Below the pieces are notes generated by a model. The model made no database searches, was not told where the DNA came from, and saw nothing but the letters and a program-made list of their open reading frames with translations. 64,000 bases of DNA from Actinomadura cremea. Its GTDB lineage: Bacteria; Actinomycetota; Actinomycetes; Streptosporangiales; Streptosporangiaceae. Position 1 is the stretch's first letter. Each line of letters opens with the position of its first letter. Positions 1 to 7,782 of the stretch are shown here, in pieces. The stretch covers positions 930,001-994,000 of the forward strand of contig NZ_BMRF01000001.1 of the NCBI RefSeq assembly GCF_014648495.1, given 5' to 3'. Position numbers and translations under genes: made by a program.

Positions 1-65
1 AAGGCCCTAGCATGACTGGTGCACATCGGACGTTTCCCTAGAACAGGAACAGTTCGGGAGAACAG

Positions 66-989
66 ATGCAGACTCGACCTAATCCTGGGTCGGCGACCAC
101 GCCGGAAGAGTTCCTCGAAGCACTCCGGCAGCTCCGCGCCTGGGCTGGTCAGCCCTCGCTGCGCACCCTGAACACGCTCGCCGGAACCGACCCCGACTCG
201 GGCGTGCCGCCCACCGACCTGCTGCCGGTGAGCACGCTCTCCGACAACCTCGCGGGCAAGCGGCTGCCCAACCCGCCCCGCCTCTCCTTCGTCGTCGCCT
301 TCGTCACCGCGTGCATGCGCGCCGACGGCTCGTACCCCGAGGAGCAGATCGCCGCCGAGGCGGACCGGTGGACCCGGGCGTGGCTCGCACTCTCGCCCGA
401 CGCCCGGCAACCGCCCGTCCAGCAGAGCCGCCCCGCCCCAGAGGACACCATCCTGCAGAGCGCCCCAGTGGACACCGTCCCGGACAGCGCTCCCACGCCA
501 GAAGACGCCGTCCCCGAAGCCGCCGTCCCCGAAGTCGAGCTCACCCGGGAGACCACCCCCGCACCCCCCGCCCGGAAGCGGGCGAAACGGCGGCTGCCCG
601 TCATGGCCTGGCTCCTGGGCGCCGCGACCGGTGCGGCCATCGTCGCACTCATCACGCTCGTCACCACCGACGCCTCGACGCGGACGCCCGCCGCCTCCAC
701 CGAGAGCAGGGACGTCTCGCCCGCTCCCGGAACGACCCCGCCCTCCACTCGGGCGGAACCGGCCCCGTCGGAAACGCCCAGCAGCACGCCGGTCGTCGAG
801 CACCAGCCCCGTCCCGAGGCGGCGAAGCCCGCGCCGGCTCCGTCCCCGTCCGCCTCGAAACGGCCGTCCCCTCCCCCCAGCCGCCCGGCCCCGAGCACGA
901 CCCCGCCGAAGTCGTCCGCACCGGCTCCCTACCCGAGCTACTACGACAGCTGGAAGTCGTACATCCCCACCTTCTCCCCGCGGCCGTAA
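66..989 (+). CDS. Membrane-anchored protein with HTH-like N-terminal domain
   Basis: A 307-residue protein of unknown function. Residues about 12-110 (EEFLEALRQLRAWAG... to a DRWTRAWL segment) look like the N-terminal helical HTH/XRE-like region common in large actinomycete regulatory or signalling proteins. A stretch rich in Pro and Glu follows, then a single membrane helix at about 178-197, preceded by an Arg/Lys patch, and a Pro/Ser/Thr-rich tail that would lie outside the cell. The start is supported by a GGGAG just upstream. The topology suggests a cytoplasmic DNA- or protein-binding head tethered to the membrane. I do not recognise a named family, and the role is unknown. Confidence 0.6.
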   Translation: MQTRPNPGSATTPEEFLEALRQLRAWAGQPSLRTLNTLAGTDPDSGVPPTDLLPVSTLSDNLAGKRLPNPPRLSFVVAFVTACMRADGSYPEEQIAAEADRWTRAWLALSPDARQPPVQQSRPAPEDTILQSAPVDTVPDSAPTPEDAVPEAAVPEVELTRETTPAPPARKRAKRRLPVMAWLLGAATGAAIVALITLVTTDASTRTPAASTESRDVSPAPGTTPPSTRAEPAPSETPSSTPVVEHQPRPEAAKPAPAPSPSASKRPSPPPSRPAPSTTPPKSSAPAPYPSYYDSWKSYIPTFSPRP

Positions 990-1110
990 CGCCCGGAATC
1001 ACGAGTCAAGAACCCGTGCGACCGGAGCCTGCGGCTCTCGTTCCCTGGGAGCGGGGAACCCAGGGGACTCGAGCCCCTTCCACCCCGACCCGCGAAGCCG
1101 ATCACGGCTT

Positions 1111-1139
1111 TTGTTCCTCGTCTCACCTGGTCTTATGAT
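1111..1139 (+). promoter_or_regulatory. Sigma-70-type promoter for the VOC gene, leaderless layout
   Basis: TTGTTC at 1111-1116 and TATGAT at 1134-1139 are separated by exactly 17 nt. The -10 box ends 7 nt before the ATG at 1147, so the transcript should begin at or next to the start codon. This supports the 1147 start over the ATG at 1135, which lies inside the -10 box. Confidence 0.6.
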
Positions 1140-1146
1140 CGGCCGC

Positions 1147-1884
1147 ATGGTCCTGCGACTTGTTCAGGCGAACATCAAGGCCCAGGACGACTCGGCGCTC
1201 GGCCGGTTCTGGGCGGAGGCGCTCGGCTGGGGTGTTTCCAGCGAGGGGCCCGGTGTGACCAACCTCGAGCCCGAGGGCTTCGTCTGGCCGGACCCCGCGG
1301 CCTTCTACATCGATATCGTCACCGTCCCGGACCCCGAAACGGTGAAGTACCGCGCCCACCTCGACCTCGCCACCACCTCCGCGGCCCACCAGACGGAGCT
1401 GGTCGCACGCCTGAAGGAACTCGGTGCCACCCCCGCCGATGTGGGCCAAGGCGATGTGCCGTGGACGGTCCTGGCCGACCCGGAGGGCAACGTGTTCTGC
1501 GTGTTGGAGCCTCGGGAGATCTACCGGGACACCGGGCCGATCGCCGCGGTGGTGGTCGACTGCGCGGACCCGCGGGCCATGGCACGGTTCTGGGACGAGG
1601 CGGTGGACTGGACCCTGCACGAGGTGACCGATGACCACGCGCGCCTGCGCTCCGCCGAAGGTGTCGGACCGTACCTCGAGTTCCTCCGCACACCCGATGT
1701 GAAGACTGTGCGGAACCGCGTCCATATCGACCTGCTGCCGCACCCCGTGGACGACAAGGAGGCGGAGGTGGCCCGGCTGCGGGCTCTCGGCGCCACCGAC
1801 ATCGACCTCGGCCAGGGTGACGTGCCGTGGACGGTCCTGGCCGACCCGGAGGGCAACGAGTTCTGCGTCCTCGGCCGGGGCTGA
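1147..1884 (+). CDS. VOC (glyoxalase/bleomycin-resistance fold) protein, two tandem domains
   Basis: A 245-residue protein made of two glyoxalase-like VOC modules, about 1-120 and 128-245. The two halves end in near-identical segments (GQGDVPWTVLADPEGN followed by FCVL), which shows internal duplication. VOC proteins bind a metal or small ligand between paired beta-alpha-beta-beta-beta units and act as lyases, dioxygenases or resistance binders; the substrate cannot be read from this sequence. The ATG at 1147 is chosen because a promoter -10 box overlaps the alternative ATG at 1135 and because no Shine-Dalgarno is present, which fits leaderless translation. It appears monocistronic and is followed by tRNA-Ala on the other strand. 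Confidence 0.8.
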   Translation: MVLRLVQANIKAQDDSALGRFWAEALGWGVSSEGPGVTNLEPEGFVWPDPAAFYIDIVTVPDPETVKYRAHLDLATTSAAHQTELVARLKELGATPADVGQGDVPWTVLADPEGNVFCVLEPREIYRDTGPIAAVVVDCADPRAMARFWDEAVDWTLHEVTDDHARLRSAEGVGPYLEFLRTPDVKTVRNRVHIDLLPHPVDDKEAEVARLRALGATDIDLGQGDVPWTVLADPEGNEFCVLGRG

Positions 1885-2020
1885 CGCAGGGCGTTTCACC
1901 TAGATCGCGCAGCGGCCCTCAGCGGCCCCGCCGACATCTCCCGTACGGCAAAGGGGAAGCCGGAAAACGATCGGGCACGCAAGGGGCACGGCAGCGCACG
2001 AAGCGCTCGTGAGACGCAAG

Positions 2021-2055
2021 AGCCCAGGTCGAAAAATCGGCTCCTGACCTGGGCT
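2021..2055 (-). terminator. Hairpin downstream of tRNA-Ala
   Basis: A perfect 10-bp inverted repeat, AGCCCAGGTC at 2021-2030 and GACCTGGGCT at 2046-2055 with a 15-nt loop, starts 5 nt past the 3' end of tRNA-Ala in its reading direction. There is no strong U tract, as is usual in actinomycetes. It probably ends the tRNA transcript. Confidence 0.5.
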
Positions 2056-2060
2056 TCTAG

Positions 2061-2136
2061 TGGTGGAGCCTAGGGGATTCGAACCCCTGACACCCGGCTT
2101 GCAAAGCCGGTGCTCTACCAACTGAGCTAAGGCCCC
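2061..2136 (-). tRNA. tRNA-Ala (anticodon TGC)
   Basis: A 76-nt cloverleaf on the minus strand. The acceptor stem GGGGCCT pairs with AGGCTCC and contains the G3:U70 wobble that is the alanine identity element. The D arm contains AGCTCAGTTGGTAGAGC, the anticodon loop reads CTTTGCAAG with TGC, and the T arm contains GGTTCGAAT. The CCA end is encoded at 2061-2063. In many actinomycetes this gene directly follows tRNA-Ile; here the two are 14.2 kb apart. Confidence 0.97.
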
Positions 2137-2382
2137 TCGGTTCCGGTCGCCGGCCTGCGCAGGCGGCGGCCCGGCGCCGAACGGGAACGATCGTACACCC
2201 GTGGTCCGGTGCCGGCTTCACGGGTTCGATCGTGGGCATGCACCGTCACCGGCGCCGCGGAGCGCCGGGTCAGGGCAGGCTGGAGGACGGCGCTCTCGGC
2301 GCCGGCCGCGACGATGGTCCCGGCGAGACCGAGGCGGACGCGTCCGCTTCGCTCACGCCGGGGCCAGGGGTCGCCGGCGGTG

Positions 2383-2502
2383 TCAGCTGTCGGACGACGT
2401 GGCCTCGGTCCACAGGTCCAGCTCGGCGCGGTCCTGCTGCAGCTTGCGCCAGACGGCGAAGCCACCGAGAGCAACGACGGCGAGAATGAGCAGCTTCTTC
2501 AC
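2383..2502 (-). CDS. DLW-39 family micro-protein
   Basis: A 39-residue protein starting at GTG 2502 and stopping at TGA 2383-2385. It begins MKKLLILAVVALGG and contains the DLWTEAT signature near its C-terminus, which matches the actinobacterial DLW-39 family in both length and motif. The first 18 residues form a hydrophobic helix, so it is probably a small membrane protein; its function is unknown. In other actinomycetes it sits just beyond the tRNA-Ile/tRNA-Ala pair downstream of gyrA, so its position next to tRNA-Ala marks the displaced end of that conserved block. It is shorter than usual gene-calling cut-offs. Confidence 0.85.
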   Translation of the reverse strand: MKKLLILAVVALGGFAVWRKLQQDRAELDLWTEATSSDS

Positions 2503-2727
2503 GGTGGGGACCCCTTCACTTCGACTATGAGCCCTGTCCGGGGGACGAGCGGACGCTGTCGGTCATCCCCAGGCTCTCCGCAGCCTAGCAACCGATCCCC
2601 GGCGTTCCGCACCCACTCGCCGTTATCGGACCCAACGTCCAATCCAGCGGGCCGTCGGTTCGGGACAAAAGTGGATCTGGGGCGATAATCGCGGGGCAGG
2701 CGGCGCGGGTATCGAGGAGGTCCGAAC

Positions 2728-4506
2728 GTGTTGACGAGCAGGACGGGCGCGCTGGCCACGGCGGTCGTCGCCACCGTGTCGCTGGTGTCGGCGCCCGCGT
2801 ACGCGGCGGTGGAGCCGAAGGTGGTGCCGGTTCAGGTCACGGGCGACCCCTCCGAACGCTTCAACCTGGTGATCCTCGGCGACGGCTACACCGAGGCCGA
2901 CATGCCGGAGTTCCGCGCGCATGTCGCCGAGCACCTCAACGACCTGTGGACGATCGAGCCGTTCAAGTCGTACCGCAGCTACTTCAACGTGTACACGGTC
3001 GAGACCCCGTCGCCGGATTCGGGCGTGAGCTGCGATCCCGGACCGTCGTCGCCGCGGAGGGACACGCCGCTGAGCATGGCGTTCTGGAGCGGCTGCAAGG
3101 AGGACGGAATCCAGCGGCTCCTCGTGATGAACGAGGGCGCGGCCGAGACGTACGCGAACCTGGTGCCGGGGACGTCCGAGGGCAACCGGCAGATCCTTGC
3201 GCTGGCCGACAGCGACACCTACGGCGGGGCGGGCGGCGCCTACGCGACGGCGTCGGGCGGGAACGCCATGTCGGCGCTCATCGCGCCGCACGAACTCGGC
3301 CATTCGCTGGGCGGGCTGCAAGACGAGTACGACTACTACTACCGGGGTGTCCCGGGAGGGACGTACGACGGGCCGGAGCCCGAGTCCGTGCATCACACGC
3401 TTCTCACCGAGCGGGAGATGCGGACGCAGAAGAAGAAGTGGTGGCGCTGGCTGGGCGAACCGAGCGAGTCGGGCGGCGTCATAGGACGGTACGAGGGCGG
3501 GCTGTACTCGGGCACGGGCGTGTGGCGGCCGAGCCGGCACTCGCTGATGAAGACGCTCGGCTACTACTTCGACCAGGTGTCGCGGGAGCGGATGACCCAG
3601 CGGATCTCCGCGAAGGTCGATCTGATCCAGGAGCACACGCCGGTGGACGCGACGGTCGGCGGCGATCGCGTTCTGTGGGTCGAGACCCTGCACCCGGTGG
3701 ACCATCGGCTGTCGATCACGTGGACGGTCGACGGGCGGGTCGTGGGGCGGGGCCCGGAGCTCGATCTCTCGAAGCCGAAACGGAAGGGGACGTACACGGT
3801 CGAGGTCGCGGTGACGGACCCGACCGAGTTCGTCCGCGATCCCGCGGTGCGAGCGTCCGAGGCGCTCACGCAGACCCGTACTTGGACGGTGGACGGGCGC
3901 GTGAAGACACCCCACGACAAGGTGCGGCCCGCTTTCACGGGCTCGACGCCGACGGACCGTCCGGTGGGCGCGGAGTCGGTCGTGTACGTCGAGACGACGC
4001 ACCCGGCGCGCAAGGCGCCCGGAGTCCGCTGGGAGCTGGACGGACACCGGGTGCGGGGCGGCGAGCGCGACATCGACCTCGCCCGGTTCCGGCTGCGGGA
4101 GGGGACGCACCGGCTCGTGGCCCGGGTCGGCTCCGACCGTCTCGCCTGGACGGTCGACGCGCAGCGGCCGACGGTGTCGTTCGAGCTGTCCGACGCGGCG
4201 CGCACCCGGCCGGGCCGGACACCGGAGTACGTGTTCGACGGGCCGTTCACCATGCGGCTGACCGGCGCGGACGACCGTCCGGGCGTCGTGGTGACGGAGT
4301 TCCGCGTGGACGGCGACGGCTGGTTCAACTACTTCGGCTGGCCGACCGACTCCGACGACCCGTGGCTCTTCACCGAGAACGGCACGGTGATCGACGGGCT
4401 GACGTACGGCAGGCTCGGGAAGGGCCGGCACACCGTCGAGTACCGCGCCATCGACCCGGCGGGCAACATCGGCGAACCGCGCGAGTTCGTGGTCACGCTG
4501 CGCTGA
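2728..4506 (+). CDS. Secreted M64-family metallopeptidase
   Basis: A 592-residue exported peptidase. A Sec signal peptide spans residues 1 to about 26 and ends SAPAYA. The M64 (IgA-peptidase-like) catalytic domain follows to about residue 310; the zinc site is HELGH at 188-192, with the likely third ligand in LQDEY (Asp199). The C-terminal half carries Ig-like repeats, seen as two related segments (RVLWVETLHP and SVVYVETTHP), and ends in a domain with a DPAGNIG segment typical of Ig-like folds. The GTG at 2728 is preceded by GAGGAGG at 2714-2720, a good ribosome binding site. The protein probably acts on extracellular proteins. It converges on the EamA gene across a shared terminator. Confidence 0.85.
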   Translation: MLTSRTGALATAVVATVSLVSAPAYAAVEPKVVPVQVTGDPSERFNLVILGDGYTEADMPEFRAHVAEHLNDLWTIEPFKSYRSYFNVYTVETPSPDSGVSCDPGPSSPRRDTPLSMAFWSGCKEDGIQRLLVMNEGAAETYANLVPGTSEGNRQILALADSDTYGGAGGAYATASGGNAMSALIAPHELGHSLGGLQDEYDYYYRGVPGGTYDGPEPESVHHTLLTEREMRTQKKKWWRWLGEPSESGGVIGRYEGGLYSGTGVWRPSRHSLMKTLGYYFDQVSRERMTQRISAKVDLIQEHTPVDATVGGDRVLWVETLHPVDHRLSITWTVDGRVVGRGPELDLSKPKRKGTYTVEVAVTDPTEFVRDPAVRASEALTQTRTWTVDGRVKTPHDKVRPAFTGSTPTDRPVGAESVVYVETTHPARKAPGVRWELDGHRVRGGERDIDLARFRLREGTHRLVARVGSDRLAWTVDAQRPTVSFELSDAARTRPGRTPEYVFDGPFTMRLTGADDRPGVVVTEFRVDGDGWFNYFGWPTDSDDPWLFTENGTVIDGLTYGRLGKGRHTVEYRAIDPAGNIGEPREFVVTLR

Positions 4507-4556
4507 CGATCGCCCGCGTCGGCCCGGGGCCGCCCCCCGGGCCGACGCGGGCGATC
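4507..4556. terminator. Bidirectional terminator, 22-bp perfect inverted repeat
   Basis: The arms at 4507-4528 and 4535-4556 are perfectly complementary over 22 bp around a 6-nt loop. The repeat begins directly after the M64 stop codon and ends 4 nt before the EamA stop codon, so it can end both convergent transcripts. Confidence 0.8.
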
Positions 4557-4560
4557 GCGG

Positions 4561-5499
4561 TCAGGCCGGGTCCGCGGTCTCCGTTCGGGCGGGCAAGGGG
4601 GGTGCCGGGGCGGGCTCGTCCGGGGGCTCGGCGGGCGGACGGGCCGTCGCGAGGACGGAGCCGCCGAGGATGAGGACGAACGACGCCAGGATCGTCCCGG
4701 TGAGCGGCTCGCCGAGGAACAGGACGCCCGCGACGACGGCGACGGCCGGGTTCACGTACGTGAACACCATGCCGCGGGACGCGCCGACCTCGCGGATCAG
4801 CTCGAAGAACACCGTGAACGCGAGGGCGGTGCAGACCAGCCCGAGGGCGGCCAGGGCCGCGAGAACCCGCCCGCTCGGCAGCTGGGCGGGCAGCGTGGCG
4901 GCCGCCGGACCGGCGTAGATCACCGCGGCGAGGCCGAGGGAGGACGCCGAGAGCTGCAGGCTGGGGACGTCCTGCAGGTGGCGCAGCGCGATCATCGGGG
5001 CGATCGAGTAGCCGAGGACGACCAGCATGACCTCGCCGATCGCCCACCCGCTGCCGCCCCCGAGGTGCGGGGCGGCGAGCACCGCGACGCCCGCGAGCCC
5101 GACCAGCAGCCCCGCCCACCGGACGGGCCCGAGCCGTTCGGCGTCCCCGGTGCAGCGGGCGAGCACCACCCCCACGATCGGCACCGCGGCGATGAGCAGC
5201 CCCGTCATCGAGCTGGTCAGGCGCTGTTCGGCGTCCGACAGCAGCGCCCACGGCCCGAGGATCTCCAGTGCCGTGAACGCCAGCAGCGGGCGCCAGTGGC
5301 GCCGCGCCGCGGCGAAGCCGCCCGCCCGGTACGCGAGCGGCAGCAGCACCGCGGCGCCCAGCGCCGTCCGCACGAACACCACCACGGCCACCGACACCTC
5401 GTCGACCGCCACCTTGATGAACAGGTACGGGATTCCCCACAGCACGCACATCAGGGAGAACAGCACCCAACCGCGGCGACTCACCACGACCCTCCACAT
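4561..5499 (-). CDS. EamA (DMT superfamily) transporter
   Basis: A 312-residue inner-membrane protein with about ten hydrophobic helices arranged as two EamA repeats, the first starting RGWVLFSLMCVLWGIPYLFIK and the second around EVMLVVLGYSIAPMIALR. Members of this family export amino acids or metabolites; the substrate here is unknown. The C-terminal tail is Pro/Ala rich. The ATG at 5499 is chosen because it places the first membrane helix at the normal distance from the N-terminus. The gene lies 32 nt downstream of an AraC-type regulator on the same strand, so it is probably that regulator's target and co-transcribed with it. Confidence 0.8.
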   Translation of the reverse strand: MWRVVVSRRGWVLFSLMCVLWGIPYLFIKVAVDEVSVAVVVFVRTALGAAVLLPLAYRAGGFAAARRHWRPLLAFTALEILGPWALLSDAEQRLTSSMTGLLIAAVPIVGVVLARCTGDAERLGPVRWAGLLVGLAGVAVLAAPHLGGGSGWAIGEVMLVVLGYSIAPMIALRHLQDVPSLQLSASSLGLAAVIYAGPAAATLPAQLPSGRVLAALAALGLVCTALAFTVFFELIREVGASRGMVFTYVNPAVAVVAGVLFLGEPLTGTILASFVLILGGSVLATARPPAEPPDEPAPAPPLPARTETADPA

Positions 5500-5531
5500 C
5501 CGTCGTCCGCCCGGATGACCCGGGCACGGGC

Positions 5532-6635
5532 TCAGGATGCGGCGCGGCGGGCGGTCGCGTCTTGAACGCTGTTGCGGTACGCCCCCGGCGTGACCCCGAG
5601 AACGCGGCGGAACCAGCGGGTCAGGTGCGCCTGGTCGGCGAACCCGACGAGCGCCGCGGCGTCCGCCGGCCGGTGCCCCGTGTCCAGCAGGGCGCGGGCC
5701 CGTGCCACCCGGTGCTGCGCCAGCCACGCGTACGGCGGCATGCCGACGACGTCGCGGAACGCGCGCAGTGCCTGGTAGCGCGACAGGCCGAGGTCGGCGG
5801 CGACCTCCGCCAGCGGCGGCGGCCGGGTCAGCTCGTCGGCCAGCCGCTCGGCGAGGCTCCGCGCGATCCGCGCGGCCCCCGGCCCCGGGCGTCCGGCGTC
5901 ACCGCCGCCGGGCGGGACCGCGTGGCGCCGGACGAGCGCGTCGAACACCTCCAGGAGCCGGGTCTCGGCCTCCAGCGGGTCCTCGCCCGCGCGCAGGGCG
6001 CGGTGGGCCAGCCGCAGCGCGTCCCCGAGCCCCGGGTCGTCGATGATCGGGCCGCGGAAGTGCGGCTCCGCGTTCCCCGGCGCGGCGGCCCGGAGCAGCT
6101 CGCCGGTCGGATACAGGGCGAGGTACGCGAACCCCTCGGGCTGCGCCGGCCCCCCGGTGTGCGCCTCTCCCGGTTCGATCACGACGACGCTGCCCGCCGC
6201 GGAGTAGACCTTCTCACCGCGGTACCGCATCGTCTCGACGCCGTCGACCGTCACCCCGATGGCGTACTCGTCGTGGATGTGCGGCGCGTAGTGCCGGCTT
6301 CCGATCCGGGCGGTCAGCAGGTCGAGCGGCGCACCCTGCACGCCGTTGACCCGCGTCCAACTGACCCGATCAGGCCGCTTCCCCGAGGGGACGTTCCCTT
6401 CCGCCCCGCCGGAGCCGGTTCGGTCAGGCCAGCCCCCCGTTGGGCCGTTCCCTTCCGTCCCGCCGAGTTCCGCCCCGCCGAGTTCCGTCCCGCCGCTCTC
6501 GCGTCGTCCGGCGACATGTACGGGTCCGTCGGCCCGGTGGCCGACCCCGCCGACGCGGCGAGCCCGCTCCGCCCCGATCTCGGGTGACGCGTCAGGCGGA
6601 GAAGACGGTCCGGAGCCGCCAGCGATCCTCGTCAC
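5532..6635 (-). CDS. AraC-family transcriptional regulator
   Basis: A protein of up to 367 residues. Residues about 100-230 form an AraC-type cupin sensor (HIHDEYAIGV, then VVIEPGEAHTG), and the last 100 residues carry two HTH motifs (LAEVAADLGLSRYQALRAF and PADAAALVGFADQAHLTRWF, ending VTPGAYR). The first 90 residues are low complexity with short repeats (GGTELGGAELGGTE) and are not part of the family core. No other in-frame ATG or GTG exists upstream of the conserved VSWTR segment, so the ATG at 6635 is kept, although it lies inside the upstream small gene (44-nt overlap). The start is uncertain. The downstream EamA exporter is the likely target. Confidence 0.75.
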   Translation of the reverse strand: MTRIAGGSGPSSPPDASPEIGAERARRVGGVGHRADGPVHVAGRRESGGTELGGAELGGTEGNGPTGGWPDRTGSGGAEGNVPSGKRPDRVSWTRVNGVQGAPLDLLTARIGSRHYAPHIHDEYAIGVTVDGVETMRYRGEKVYSAAGSVVVIEPGEAHTGGPAQPEGFAYLALYPTGELLRAAAPGNAEPHFRGPIIDDPGLGDALRLAHRALRAGEDPLEAETRLLEVFDALVRRHAVPPGGGDAGRPGPGAARIARSLAERLADELTRPPPLAEVAADLGLSRYQALRAFRDVVGMPPYAWLAQHRVARARALLDTGHRPADAAALVGFADQAHLTRWFRRVLGVTPGAYRNSVQDATARRAAS

Positions 6636-6825
6636 GGCCCAGCTCCGCGACGGCCACCCCCTCGGCGCCGCTGACGCGGACCCGGTAGACCCGGCCGTCG
6701 CCCGGCGCCCCGTACGTCTTCAGCACCTCTTCCACCGCATAGCGCGCCCCCCGCCACTCGTACGCGGTGAGCCGTCCCGCCGGGTCGTGCTCGGCTCGGA
6801 CCGGCTCGTTCAGCAACTGCCCCAT
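6592..6825 (-). CDS. Small protein, DUF6504-like
   Basis: A 77-residue protein with a compact basic/aromatic core (AYEWRGARYAVEEVL, RVYRVRVSG, DRWRLRTVF) that resembles DUF6504-type small proteins in my memory; the family call is tentative. It has no signal peptide or membrane helix. A LexA-type palindrome lies 24 nt upstream of its ATG, which suggests DNA-damage control. The AraC gene begins within its last codons, so the two are probably translated together. I infer no biochemical role. Confidence 0.5.
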   Translation of the reverse strand: MGQLLNEPVRAEHDPAGRLTAYEWRGARYAVEEVLKTYGAPGDGRVYRVRVSGAEGVAVAELGRDEDRWRLRTVFSA

Positions 6826-6848
6826 GGGACCGGGACCCTATCACGCAC

Positions 6849-6864
6849 TCGAACATATGTTCGC
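6849..6864. promoter_or_regulatory. LexA (SOS) box
   Basis: TCGAACATATGTTCGC matches the actinobacterial/mycobacterial SOS consensus TCGAAC-N4-GTTCGA at 11 of 12 defined positions. It is centred about 31 nt upstream of the start of the small gene at 6825. If used, LexA would repress the small gene, the AraC gene and the EamA operon until DNA damage occurs. Confidence 0.65.
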
Positions 6865-7239
6865 AGGTCAGTGCCTTGATGTCGCGCGTCCCCACGCACC
6901 GTCCGATCGTCGTCTCAAGCCGAGCCAACGTCCCTTCCCCCTCCCCCTCCGCACCGATCGCCGGGCACGGCCGGCCCCTCCGCCCCGACCGGACGTCCCG
7001 TCCCGACGCAGCCCCCCGGCCCGTGGGACGCCCCTGGGCCGGTGGCCGCCCGGCGCCGGGTCCGCTCGATGTTCGTCCCGGTCGGACGTCCCGATCGACG
7101 CGGCGCCTGCCGATGCGTGCGCGTGCCCGGCCGGTGTTCGTCGCGGCCCCGCTATCCGTCCCGGGCACCCGTCGCAGCCGGTCTGTGGATCGTCCATCGC
7201 GCCATGCCCCCAGCGAACCATCGGCGGCTCGTCCACGCT

Positions 7240-7660
7240 CTTCATCCACAAACTGTGGATAACTTCCGGTGCGGGTCGACCCGCCCGCGACCAGCAGATG
7301 TGGACATCTTCTCCACAGGAAATCCCCAGGCAGGAGGCAGTTTCCCACGTCCGTCGCCCCCCTGGGGGCTCATCTTCGCAGGTGTTCAGATGACCACATG
7401 CCCACAACCACTGTCCACAGCCTGTGGATAACTCTTGTGCACACCCTGGGGATTTCCGGGCGACTCGTTGTCCACCATTCTTCCCCAGCTCTGTCCCCAA
7501 CCCAAGGAGTGGCCGTCCACAGCGTGGATAACGCTCTCACCTCGACGAACCCCGTTTCGTGACCGCATGTGACCGGCCAGTTGCACAGGCTGTGGACAAA
7601 GGCGATCCACAGGCCCGCCGGGTCGGTGGAAAACGTCGTCCACCGATAATCCCCAGCTTC
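7240..7660. other. DnaA-box cluster 1 in a 0.9-kb gene-free stretch
   Basis: The interval 6865-7722 holds no credible gene. Its second half is packed with DnaA-box sequences. Exact matches to TTATCCACA occur on the minus strand at 7254-7262 and 7423-7431, and to TTGTCCACA at 7591-7599. Near matches occur at 7242-7250, 7411-7419, around 7468 and at 7602-7610, interleaved with CCCCAG motifs. Two boxes form tight dyads CCACA-N3-TGTGG. The texture is the same as in oriC at 27 kb, but no replication gene adjoins it. The first half (6870-7230) is GC-rich sequence in which I see nothing. Confidence 0.7.
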
Positions 7661-7722
7661 GTCCCCAACTCGCGGCCGCCACGCGGGGCCTGGCCGCGCC
7701 CCTTGTCCCGAGCCGACCGAGC

Positions 7723-7751
7723 TTGACCAGACAGACCGTTCTGTCTAGTGT
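7723..7751 (+). promoter_or_regulatory. Promoter with embedded TetR operator
   Basis: TTGACC at 7723-7728 and TAGTGT at 7746-7751 are 17 nt apart. The spacer is filled by AGACAGACCGTTCTGTCT at 7729-7746, a palindrome with 7-bp perfect arms around CCGT and typical of TetR operators. Repressor bound here would cover the promoter of the SDR-TetR operon, so the downstream TetR protein probably regulates itself. Confidence 0.75.
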
Positions 7752-7782
7752 GCGTGGTGGCGGTTGTCGGCGAGGGGGGCTA

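Noticed and set aside
2623-4431. Minus-strand frame of 602 codons over the M64 peptidase
   Set aside because: The plus frame has a signal peptide, a zinc site and a ribosome binding site; the minus frame is a shadow.
6868-7500. Minus-strand frame of 210 codons across DnaA-box cluster 1
   Set aside because: Its sequence is produced by the box repeats (LSTGCG-like runs), with no start context or domain.
7240-7660. Cluster 1 as a CRISPR array
   Set aside because: The repeated elements are 9-mers in both orientations with irregular spacing, which fits DnaA boxes and not direct repeats with spacers. I saw no CRISPR array anywhere in the window.
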